Shown here: one piece after another, positions 7,080-13,825 of the stretch | How positions within the stretch are numbered: position 1 is the first letter of the stretch | Layout: each line of letters starts with the position of its first letter | From: a virus | Length of the DNA stretch: 45,541 nt | Virus record (IMG/VR): IMGVR_UViG_3300050121_000128 | Location: 1-45,541 of that record | Direction: 5' to 3' (one strand) | Made by a program: the position numbers and the translations under genes | Notes under the pieces: model-generated | The model's input: only the letters and a program-made list of their open reading frames with translations | Database searches by the model: none | Told to the model about the DNA's origin: nothing

Positions 7080-7835
7080 ATGACACTGCAAATTCAGGAT
7101 CGGGTTAAGGAAACCACCACAACTACTGGTACGGGCGCGCTGTCGCTGGCCGGAGCCGTTACCGGGTTCCAGGCATTTTCAGCCGTGTGTGCTAATGGTG
7201 ATACGTGTTATTACGCGCTTCAGCAAATTAATAGTGCGGGGGTGCCAACAGGATCGTGGGAGTGTGGAGTCGGTACGTACACGACATCTGGCAACACATT
7301 AACCCGTACGACAGTAACCGCTTCTAGTAATAGTGGGTCGGTCGTTTCGCTGGCAGCGGGTACAACGCAGGTGTGGATCGATATCACGGCAAGTGCATTC
7401 AATTTGGATAAAGTGCAAGTAGGCACACTAGCAGTGTATGCCGGGGCGACGATCCCTACTGGATACTTAGCTGTGCCAACAGCGGCAACTACAGTAAGCC
7501 GCACGACTTACGCTGCGTTGTTTGCCGTGTTAGGTACAACGTGGGGCGCAGGAGACGGATCGACTACCTTTGGGATTCCCTGGATTGCACCTGGAGGTGC
7601 TCCAGTAGCAACTGGTGCTGGGGGATTTACTTTAGGATTTGCCGGATACTCTGGGTTACAGCTTACCCATGATCACACATACCAGGATTTGGTATTTAGC
7701 ACTGTTGGGGCTGTTTCTGGTGCAGATGTTGGAGTCATGTCTTTTGTAGAATTTACAGGCGGCCCTACAGGCAGTACTGGTGGCTCTGCGAATTACGCGT
7801 CAGGGTCGGTATTCAATATGTGTATTAAGTATTAG
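7080..7835 (+). CDS. tail fibre protein with phage tail collar domain (251 aa)
   Basis: A phage tail-collar domain is visible at about residues 120-165: AGATIPTGYLAVP, then SRTTYAALFAVLGTTWGAGDGSTTFGIP. This is the standard arrangement in T4 gp12-like receptor-binding proteins. The N-terminal ~110 residues match the attachment segment often seen in phage proteins beginning with ...DRVKETTTTTG. The C-terminus ends in NMCIKY, like other collar proteins. It is predicted to be a tail-tip or fibre component. Its downstream neighbour resembles a fibre assembly factor. Confidence 0.85.
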   Translation: MTLQIQDRVKETTTTTGTGALSLAGAVTGFQAFSAVCANGDTCYYALQQINSAGVPTGSWECGVGTYTTSGNTLTRTTVTASSNSGSVVSLAAGTTQVWIDITASAFNLDKVQVGTLAVYAGATIPTGYLAVPTAATTVSRTTYAALFAVLGTTWGAGDGSTTFGIPWIAPGGAPVATGAGGFTLGFAGYSGLQLTHDHTYQDLVFSTVGAVSGADVGVMSFVEFTGGPTGSTGGSANYASGSVFNMCIKY

Positions 7836-7846
7836 GACACCGATTA

Positions 7847-8515
7847 ATGAAAACCGTGTATTTATATGATGCGACGACTGGCGCTTACCTTAGCACATAT
7901 GAAGCCCAGGAAAGTCCACTTGAACCAGGGGTGTTTATAGAACCCACATATTCAACGGACGGCGCACCGCCCGCGACTGGCGCTAATCAAGTGGCGATTT
8001 ATTCGAATGGTGGGTGGGCAATCACCGAAGACTATCGGGGCAAGACGATCTATAACCAGACTACGGGTGCTTCCCAGGTGCTGGAAGTGATTGGCCCTAT
8101 TCCGGCTGGATTCGCTCTGACTGTGCCGCCTCCGACTTTGGCGCAGGCTCAAGCGGCTCAAGTAGTTACGCTCACTCAAGCATACAGATTGGCGATTCAA
8201 CAAGCAGTAAGTTATACCAGTAAAGGTGGGGTAACTGAGATTTACCAAGCCACGACACAAAGTGTGTCGAATTTGACCCAAATGTTGCTCGCGTTCAGCG
8301 CGACTCAAACGGTGCCGGTGGGTTTTTATTGGGTAGCTGCTGACAACACTCAAGTGCCTTTCACCTATGCCGATATGCAGGCGCTGGCAGCGGTATTCGG
8401 CACCCAGGGGGCAGCGGCTTTCCAGGTGTTGCAAACGCTGAAGGCACAAGTTAATGCCGCCAACCAAACAGTAGCTGGAGTACAAGCGGTCGTTTGGCCT
8501 TCTACCAGCCCCTAA
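7847..8515 (+). CDS. tail fibre assembly-like protein with DUF4376-like domain (222 aa)
   Basis: The N-terminal ~75 residues (MKTVYLYDATTGAYLSTYEA, then a GGWAITEDYRGKTIYN segment) match tail-fibre-assembly proteins. The C-terminal half (about 110-222) is helical with a conserved-looking VPFTYADMQALAAVF segment and resembles DUF4376. Such proteins usually follow the fibre gene they help to fold, as here after the collar-domain gene. A second protein with a related C-terminal layout lies at 38285 in the other fibre cluster. Confidence 0.75.
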   Translation: MKTVYLYDATTGAYLSTYEAQESPLEPGVFIEPTYSTDGAPPATGANQVAIYSNGGWAITEDYRGKTIYNQTTGASQVLEVIGPIPAGFALTVPPPTLAQAQAAQVVTLTQAYRLAIQQAVSYTSKGGVTEIYQATTQSVSNLTQMLLAFSATQTVPVGFYWVAADNTQVPFTYADMQALAAVFGTQGAAAFQVLQTLKAQVNAANQTVAGVQAVVWPSTSP

Positions 8516-8535
8516 CCCAATGTAGTTGGTGAGCC

Positions 8536-9942
8536 ATGGCCCTAGGTTTTGGTCCAATTTCCGAACAAGCAGTCTCTGAGAATCAAACACCAGAGACGAT
8601 TCTGCTCGCGTCGGGCACGACAACCAGTACAGCCACGGGGGCACTTGCCACCAGCATTACCGCCAAGGGGACTGGTTCTAGCACGTCTACGGCCCAAGCG
8701 GCGCTAGTTACGGGTATCAAGCTTGCGGTCCAGGTCGTAGAAAGTGCGCAATCAATTGCGGTACTCGCTACCAGCATCACCATAGCCGGGTCGAACACGG
8801 GGTCGTCATCGGCACAAGCAGCGTTGTCGAATGCCCTGGTAGTGCAGGCGACTGAAACGGCGGCGGCTTTCGCATCCCTGACTACCGCGCTTTTGTTGGC
8901 GGCTGAAAGCGCAAGTACCAGTACTATCAGCGCCACGCTCAACACGCCCAATGATGTATTTGCGGCGGCGGCCACGACTACTAGTGTCGCTAGGGCAGCG
9001 TTGACGACCAATGTGAAATTGGCCTCGTTTGCCGAAAACATTAGCGGTACTAATGCGATGCTTACGACCGCGATTCATTTAGCGGCCAAGGGGCAGATTT
9101 TTTCAACGGGGACAGTCAACACCAGTTGGATTTTCGTAACGGCGGCGGAGAAATCCACGGCTGTAGCGAACCTGATCACCGGTATTCTTGACGCCGCCCA
9201 CGCGAACGAGACCAGTACAGCCTCCGCAGGATTGGCGAATACTTTCCTTGTTCACGCGAACGAGATAAGCACGGCTGTTGCTGCGTTGTCTAATGCAATG
9301 GCAGCGGCGGGTGGAGATTCTAGTACCGCCGAAGCTAGACTGGTTACGGCTATCGACTTAGTAGGGGACGGTGTAAGTACCGTCACAGGTAGCTCCCACC
9401 TCACGACGGGCTTGCACCTCCTAACAGAGGGGCAGGAGTTAAGTGCAGGTGCAGCGGCGTTGCAGACCGGTATTGAGGTGGTGGCTTCCAATCGAAGCGC
9501 ATCTGTAGCGACGGCACAACTACACACGTCGCTAACACTAGCGGCGATTGGCCGGGGAGGAAGCAGCACTGAAGACCAGATGCAAACCAGTATCACTGTG
9601 CAGGCCCTGCTTTCGGCCTTGTCCTCGGCAGAAGCCGCGCTAACACGCCAGCCATTGTTGGCGGCTCAAGCAGGGGTATCGGCTGAGACCCTGGCGGCTC
9701 TGCGCGCTTCGATCACCTTCACCGCCCAGGCCCTGAATAGCAGCAATGCGAGTGCTGATGTACAGCAGATTTTCTTTTACGGACTGGTGACGAGCGTGGC
9801 GCGGGCTACGTTTGGTATTGCGGTGACGCCCTACGAAAGTTTTCCGATTTATTCACAGAAAGAAACTTTTGGAGTAGTCTGTACACCAAGAGTAATACCC
9901 GTTACAGCAGACCCTGACGAAGTGCTTAACGTTACCCCATAG
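8536..9942 (+). CDS. second Ala/Ser/Thr repeat fibre protein, paralogue of 4380-6791 (468 aa)
   Basis: Starts at ATG 8536 (MALGFGPISEQ) after GGTGAGCC. From about residue 25 to 420 it carries about 20 degenerate 17-20-residue units of the same type as the 803-residue protein (for example TTSTATGALATSITAKG). It lacks the glycine-rich domain and has a different C-terminal cap ending DEVLNVTP. Both caps share a short transition of the form VTS(or G)xARA. It probably arose by duplication and divergence, and it may form an alternative shaft or adhesin. It contains palindrome copy 4. Confidence 0.7.
   Translation: MALGFGPISEQAVSENQTPETILLASGTTTSTATGALATSITAKGTGSSTSTAQAALVTGIKLAVQVVESAQSIAVLATSITIAGSNTGSSSAQAALSNALVVQATETAAAFASLTTALLLAAESASTSTISATLNTPNDVFAAAATTTSVARAALTTNVKLASFAENISGTNAMLTTAIHLAAKGQIFSTGTVNTSWIFVTAAEKSTAVANLITGILDAAHANETSTASAGLANTFLVHANEISTAVAALSNAMAAAGGDSSTAEARLVTAIDLVGDGVSTVTGSSHLTTGLHLLTEGQELSAGAAALQTGIEVVASNRSASVATAQLHTSLTLAAIGRGGSSTEDQMQTSITVQALLSALSSAEAALTRQPLLAAQAGVSAETLAALRASITFTAQALNSSNASADVQQIFFYGLVTSVARATFGIAVTPYESFPIYSQKETFGVVCTPRVIPVTADPDEVLNVTP
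8746..8761 (-). repeat. 16-bp dispersed palindrome, copy 4 (intragenic, inverted)
   Basis: GCGCAATCAATTGCGG, the reverse-complement orientation of the consensus with one changed end base. It lies inside the second repeat-fibre gene and is read as AQSIAV. Confidence 0.75.
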
Positions 9943-9954
9943 TGGAGCTAGACC

Positions 9955-10629
9955 ATGACCGCTGCAACGAACTACACCACGAACAAGTTTTTGGTAGATA
10001 ACATCCTTCGTGGTCAAAGCAATACCCCGCCAACCTCGCTGTACTTCGGGTTGTTTGTGGCTGACCAAGGTTACTGGGTGGCGAGCCATGCCTATACCAG
10101 TGGGCAGTTTGTGCTCCCGGCTACCCCGAACGGCCACATTTACAAGTGCACGACCAGCGGCACGTCGGGTACGAACGCCGCAATTTTCAACACTGTGACC
10201 ACGCCGGGTCAGACGGTTACGGATGGCACCGCCGTGTGGACGGAAGAAACGCTAGTGTTGGTGGCAGGGACGTATTCCACCTACCCGCCAGAATGCACGT
10301 ACACCAGCTATGCCCGCGAGTTGGTTACGTCCTCGCTGGCCGACTGGTCCGGTACTCAGTCGCAAGGCTCCACCACGGCTTCGACGGGTAGCAGCACGAC
10401 GCTTAACAGCGTGGCGCTAAACACCTTCAATAACAACGCTGTGGCTTTCCCAGCACCGACCGGTAATCAGACGGGTGTTGTGGCTGGTATGTTTATCATC
10501 GATAATGCGACGGCAGGCACCAGCGGGAACATCCTGTTCTGGTCGATGCTGACCAACCCGAAGACGATCAACAACGGCGATGCGGCTCCGAACTTCCCGC
10601 AGTTTGCATTTGAACTTAGCTGGAGCTAG
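9955..10629 (+). CDS. virion surface / fibre protein with carbohydrate-binding-like segment (224 aa)
   Basis: The N-terminal segment (MTAATNYTTNKFLVDNILRG) is typical of phage tail-attached proteins that begin with a short NKFLD-type helix. Residues ~40-100 (WVASHAYTSGQFVLP, then IYKCTTSGTSG and VWTEE) look like the small Trp/Tyr-rich module found in carbohydrate-binding and fibre proteins. The rest is beta-rich and ends QFAFELSWS. It is predicted to be a tail-surface or fibre protein. It lies 12 nt after the repeat-fibre gene. Confidence 0.65.
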   Translation: MTAATNYTTNKFLVDNILRGQSNTPPTSLYFGLFVADQGYWVASHAYTSGQFVLPATPNGHIYKCTTSGTSGTNAAIFNTVTTPGQTVTDGTAVWTEETLVLVAGTYSTYPPECTYTSYARELVTSSLADWSGTQSQGSTTASTGSSTTLNSVALNTFNNNAVAFPAPTGNQTGVVAGMFIIDNATAGTSGNILFWSMLTNPKTINNGDAAPNFPQFAFELSWS

Positions 10630-10631
10630 GC

Positions 10632-11042
10632 ATGGCGTACTGCCCTCCGGCAGTGCCGCTCAAGATCCCTCTGATTGAGAAGGTTCCGAGTGCGGTACTG
10701 AATTATGGGTTCGACCTCTCGCCTTCGGCCACCAATCCAGACAATCCCTGGGCAGCACCAGGGGTGACTTTGGTTCCTTGGCTGGCCCCGGGCGAAGAGG
10801 TTATTACGCTATTCATGACCCTCGGTGTTGGATCAGTAAGTGGCACGAACGATTTGATGCTGGTAGACCAGCAGATCACCGCAAACGCCACGGGCATACC
10901 ACAAAGTTTGCTAACGGCCTGGATCAGTGGCGGGATTGCCGGTAATACATATTTAGTGACGTTTAGCTGGTTGACGAACAGCACCCCCGTTGGACGCCAA
11001 GATAGTCGGTCGATGAACATCCTTTGCGTGGCTACGTTGTAG
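10632..11042 (+). CDS. fibre-tail adaptor-like structural protein (136 aa)
   Basis: A beta-rich 136-residue protein starting 3 nt after the fibre-like gene. The central pattern (WLAPGEEVITLFMTLG, later LLTAWISGGIAGNTYLVTFSW and ending SRSMNILCVATL) matches the small phage adaptor proteins that link fibres or decorations to the tail or head. The family assignment is from memory of this pattern and is moderate. Confidence 0.55.
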   Translation: MAYCPPAVPLKIPLIEKVPSAVLNYGFDLSPSATNPDNPWAAPGVTLVPWLAPGEEVITLFMTLGVGSVSGTNDLMLVDQQITANATGIPQSLLTAWISGGIAGNTYLVTFSWLTNSTPVGRQDSRSMNILCVATL

Positions 11043-11053
11043 CGGAGAAGAAC

Positions 11054-11263
11054 ATGACATTCGAAAGCATCAAGAAAGAACTATCGGTGGCGATCCTGCT
11101 GGTGATGCTCCTGGCAATGGACTATCTCAAGATTGTTGACCCGGAACTCAAGTACCTGATCATGGGTTTGGCGGGCACGATTACCGGTTTTGGTGGCTTC
11201 CAGGCCTCTCCGCTTAACCCGGCCAACAAAACAGCATCCGGGGGACCAGCCGCCCCTCAATGA
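11054..11263 (+). CDS. small membrane protein, possible holin (69 aa)
   Basis: The ATG at 11054 is preferred over the in-frame upstream start at 11024 because GGAGAAGAAC precedes it. Residues ~10-24 and 33-50 are hydrophobic with a short charged turn (KIVDPELK) between them, and the C-terminus is polar (PANKTASGGPAAPQ). This two-span, 69-residue layout fits a class II or phi29-like small holin. Lipoprotein and phospholipase genes follow, which fits envelope disruption. The main endolysin is however at 42 kb. Confidence 0.55.
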   Translation: MTFESIKKELSVAILLVMLLAMDYLKIVDPELKYLIMGLAGTITGFGGFQASPLNPANKTASGGPAAPQ

Positions 11264-11381
11264 TGTAGCCGCCGAGCCGGTGATTGAGCCGGTGGCCGCA
11301 TTGACACAGGAATTACAACAAGAAGCATTAGAATTGCCAATCCTTATCGAAGTCCCCCCACATACACAGACGGAGTTGAAA

Positions 11382-11738
11382 ATGTCTATCCCGGATATCG
11401 CAGTATCAGACGTGACCGACGTGCTGAATGGCCTAGCGTCGTTGTTTGAAAAACCTGCATTTCAGGCCGCGTTGCCTGTAGTGATCACCCTCGTTGCTGA
11501 TCTGGCAGAAGGTGGTGCAGCCGCATCGAATCCCTTGCTGTCGGCCCAGTTTTTGGCGACCCTGGTGAGTCAAATGCCGGTGATCGAACCCGCAGTATTG
11601 CAGGCAGGTGTCACGTTGTTCGGCGCAATCAATGCTGCGATCAAACCGAAAGCAGCGGAACCTGCACCCGCACCTGTCGTTGAACCTGTCCCGGAGCCGG
11701 TTGCAGAACCTGCACCCGTAGCCCAGCCAGCCGCCTAA
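11382..11738 (+). CDS. hypothetical protein with Pro/Ala/Glu-rich tail (118 aa)
   Basis: The ATG at 11382 follows GGAGTTGAAA and gives MSIPDIAVSD. The frame is open upstream to 11190, and the 11268-11381 stretch reads as a plausible Pro/Glu-rich peptide, so a longer or frameshift-linked form is possible. Residues ~1-85 are helical and hydrophobic. The last ~30 are repeats of the type PxPVVEPVPEP. This resembles phage envelope-associated proteins with a rigid proline tail that spans the periplasm. Function unknown. Confidence 0.5.
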   Translation: MSIPDIAVSDVTDVLNGLASLFEKPAFQAALPVVITLVADLAEGGAAASNPLLSAQFLATLVSQMPVIEPAVLQAGVTLFGAINAAIKPKAAEPAPAPVVEPVPEPVAEPAPVAQPAA

Positions 11739-11765
11739 GTTTTAACTACCCTCAAGGGGTTTATC

Positions 11766-12272
11766 ATGAAACGTCTTATTCTTGTTTTGGCAAGTGCTCT
11801 GATGCTGGGAGCCTGTTCGGTGGCCCCAGTTAGTTCGACTGGCGCTGCTACGGCCACGGCTGCAAGCGGAACCACTGTTAGTACGGCTGCATCACAAGCC
11901 GTTGCAGTGATGGACAACGTACGAACCCAGGCACTCAAAGCCTGTGCAGTCGTGCCGCCCATGATTACGTCGATGATCACTATCGAGACCTCGCAACCCG
12001 CGAGTTCCGCCTCGACTTCGGCAGTTGCTCAGTTGAATAAGCTGAGCACGGATGTTACCGGCGCTTGTAATTTGATTGCCAAAATCCCGGCTCCTGGTGC
12101 TGCACCGGCCTTTACGTTGTCGGATGTCTCGACGTTCGTGAATACCAATGTGCCAACCCTGCTCACGATCATCGGCAATAGCTCGATGAACCAAACGCAG
12201 AAAACGGCGGCGCAATTGACCATTGTAGGCGTGCAAACCGGCCTAGCACTGGCTGTCGCGCAGGCGCAGTAA
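11766..12272 (+). CDS. lipoprotein (168 aa)
   Basis: The ATG at 11766 follows AAGGGGTTTATC. Residues 1-17 form a lipoprotein signal peptide with the lipobox LMLGAC, so Cys17 would be lipidated after signal peptidase II cleavage. A Ser/Thr/Ala-rich linker of about 35 residues follows, then a helical Ala-rich domain. Phage lipoproteins of this kind act at the outer membrane in lysis or superinfection exclusion; which applies here is unknown. The phospholipase gene follows 4 nt later. Confidence 0.75.
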   Translation: MKRLILVLASALMLGACSVAPVSSTGAATATAASGTTVSTAASQAVAVMDNVRTQALKACAVVPPMITSMITIETSQPASSASTSAVAQLNKLSTDVTGACNLIAKIPAPGAAPAFTLSDVSTFVNTNVPTLLTIIGNSSMNQTQKTAAQLTIVGVQTGLALAVAQAQ

Positions 12273-12276
12273 GATC

Positions 12277-13077
12277 ATGACCAAGCAAATACGCGTAGCG
12301 CTCAGCGGTAGTGGTTATCGACTGGGCGCGCACCTTGGCGCTTTGCAAGCAATCCAAGATGCCGGGTTTGAGGTGAAGGAGCTTGCCGCAACTTCGGGCG
12401 GCTCCATAGTGGCGGCCCTGCTTGCCAGCGGCATGACTCTGGCTGATCTGCGACAGATGTGCCTGACATTGGACTGGTCGAAATACATGTCCTTTACGTG
12501 GGCACCGCTTACGTTGTTGACCAGTCAGGCGTTATGCAGCGGCGATTCGCTGTTGGCCTTCCTTACCCAGCTTACCAAGGGCGCGACTTTTAAAGACTCC
12601 GCGATTGACGTAAAGATCATCGCCAGTGATCTGTTGACCGAGCAGGAGTTTTGTTTCAGCAAGGCCACGACACCTGATTGCCCTTTGGCCGTGGCCGCAC
12701 GCGCCAGTGCAAGTATTCCGATTGTGTTCGCACCGGTAGCCTATGGTGATGGTTTGTATGTAGACGGTGGCTGTACCGATAACATCCCGGCCAGCGAGTT
12801 GGTGGTGGACACCCTACCCCGAGTAGGGATCTACTTGGAGTCGGATGATGCGGTGCTCAAACCCGGTACGTATAGCTTGAGCACGCTTGCACCACGTATT
12901 ATCGACTTGTTGCTGGCATCGAATGAACTGGCACATGTGGGTCTGGATACTAAGAACGGCGCGAATATCATTCATGTACCCACCGGATTTGCTAGTTCAT
13001 TTGATCGCAATATGGCAGTGGCTACGCGCCAAAAGCTGTATGACGTTGGGTACGATACGACGAAGGCCGCGCTATGA
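12277..13077 (+). CDS. patatin-like phospholipase (266 aa)
   Basis: Patatin-family lipid hydrolases use a Ser-Asp dyad. Here the oxyanion-hole loop is SGSGYRLGAHLGAL (residues 10-23). The nucleophile is Ser40 in ATSGGS, a variant of GxSxG with Ala in place of the first Gly. The catalytic Asp is Asp163 in the DGG motif YVDGG. The expected reaction is acyl-ester hydrolysis of phospholipids. No signal peptide is present, so it acts in the cytoplasm, is released at lysis, or is a virion part. It sits between a lipoprotein and a structural-type gene, with a 4-nt overlap (ATGA) downstream. Confidence 0.85.
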   Translation: MTKQIRVALSGSGYRLGAHLGALQAIQDAGFEVKELAATSGGSIVAALLASGMTLADLRQMCLTLDWSKYMSFTWAPLTLLTSQALCSGDSLLAFLTQLTKGATFKDSAIDVKIIASDLLTEQEFCFSKATTPDCPLAVAARASASIPIVFAPVAYGDGLYVDGGCTDNIPASELVVDTLPRVGIYLESDDAVLKPGTYSLSTLAPRIIDLLLASNELAHVGLDTKNGANIIHVPTGFASSFDRNMAVATRQKLYDVGYDTTKAAL

Positions 13078-13496
13078 GCGGGAATGACCAGGGCAACCCC
13101 CTTAATTTCATCTATGTGTGGGATGCAACCAGTCTGTTGACGAATGGCATTCCCACACCGGACGCCCAGGGTAGATTCCCGAATAAGCAAAATTTGCCGA
13201 ATGCAGCTATGCCGATTTGGGAAGTTACTGCCCCTGCTTCAGATAACCCTCCGTGGCCTAACAACCAAGGAGCCATTGCAAACGCGACGGGGGCAGCGAC
13301 AGGCCGTGGGGCGATCCCGGTCAAGTTCACTGCCCAACCTACTCCTGATTCGCAAGGCCGTTTTCCGAATGACCCGACGAATGTGAATAGTGCTATCCCA
13401 GTGTACCTAGTAGCAACTGTGCCGGGTGCAACACCCCCCTATCCTAATTCACAAGAAGCAGATGGGGGAGCAACACCTGTTTATGTAGTTAGCTGA
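13074..13496 (+). CDS. hypothetical protein with internal repeat (140 aa)
   Basis: The ATG at 13074 overlaps the stop of the phospholipase gene. The sequence carries two related units of the form TPDxQGRFPN followed ~12 residues later by A(M/I)P(I/V)(W/Y)xV, at about residues 27-50 and 89-112, with a third weaker unit near the end (GATPVYVVS). Pro and Asn are abundant. This looks like a small beta-repeat virion or fibre accessory protein. No family is recognised. Confidence 0.55.
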   Translation: MSGNDQGNPLNFIYVWDATSLLTNGIPTPDAQGRFPNKQNLPNAAMPIWEVTAPASDNPPWPNNQGAIANATGAATGRGAIPVKFTAQPTPDSQGRFPNDPTNVNSAIPVYLVATVPGATPPYPNSQEADGGATPVYVVS

Positions 13497-13514
13497 TTTA
13501 CATGGAAGGCAACC

Positions 13515-13742
13515 ATGTTTGCCACGTCTGTGTTTTGCCGCCTTCGGGCGGCTCTTTTTCTAGTGCTGGCACTCAGTGGCTGTGTGCTCGCACCTACTGC
13601 TGATCCAAAAACGCATGACCTAGTGTGCTGCATAGCCTACTCCACTTTTTTTGGTTATGACTTCAGCCAGTCGTATGAAAAGCAGGGAAGTCGCTGGGAA
13701 ATCCACGGAACTGTGAGTTGGAAATACCTTAATGGTCCGTAG
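13515..13742 (+). CDS. small lipoprotein (75 aa) with a terminator in its signal-peptide codons
   Basis: The ATG at 13515 follows GGAAGGCAACC. Residues 1-22 make a lipoprotein signal with lipobox LALSGC, and the mature part (about 53 residues) has two adjacent Cys residues and ends SWKYLNGP. Unusually, a complete intrinsic terminator (13537-13560) lies inside the signal-peptide codons, so most transcripts entering the gene should stop. Either the gene is expressed by read-through at low level or the ORF is fortuitous. The strong lipobox argues it is real. Confidence 0.5.
   Translation: MFATSVFCRLRAALFLVLALSGCVLAPTADPKTHDLVCCIAYSTFFGYDFSQSYEKQGSRWEIHGTVSWKYLNGP
13537..13560 (+). terminator. 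strong intrinsic terminator with TTCG tetraloop
   Basis: A perfect 6-bp GC-rich stem GCCGCC/GGCGGC closed by TTCG is followed by TCTTTTTC. It would end transcription of the first fibre/envelope block just before the head-module promoter at 13771. It lies inside the 5' part of the small lipoprotein gene. Confidence 0.8.
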
Positions 13743-13747
13743 GTCTT

Positions 13748-13763
13748 CCGCAATTGATTGCGG
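13748..13763 (+). repeat. 16-bp dispersed palindrome, copy 5
   Basis: CCGCAATTGATTGCGG, exact consensus. It starts 6 nt after the stop of the small lipoprotein gene and lies just upstream of the candidate head-module promoter. Confidence 0.9.
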
Positions 13764-13770
13764 GGCGAGC

Positions 13771-13799
13771 GTGATTAATCCGCGCAGACCAGATACAAT
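13771..13799 (+). promoter_or_regulatory. candidate promoter of the head module
   Basis: TACAAT (13794-13799, 5 of 6) is a good -10 box. With a 17-bp spacer the -35 is GTGATT (13771-13776), only a partial match. The palindrome at 13748-13763 sits directly upstream, so an activator or repressor could act there. The portal gene starts 27 nt downstream of the -10 box. Confidence 0.45.
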
Positions 13800-13825
13800 G
13801 CGGGAGATACTAGCCGAGGTACACA

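Noticed and set aside
12029-12357. Minus-strand ORFs near the lipoprotein and phospholipase genes
   Set aside because: They are opposite a lipobox-bearing lipoprotein and a patatin gene with catalytic motifs. There is no independent support.
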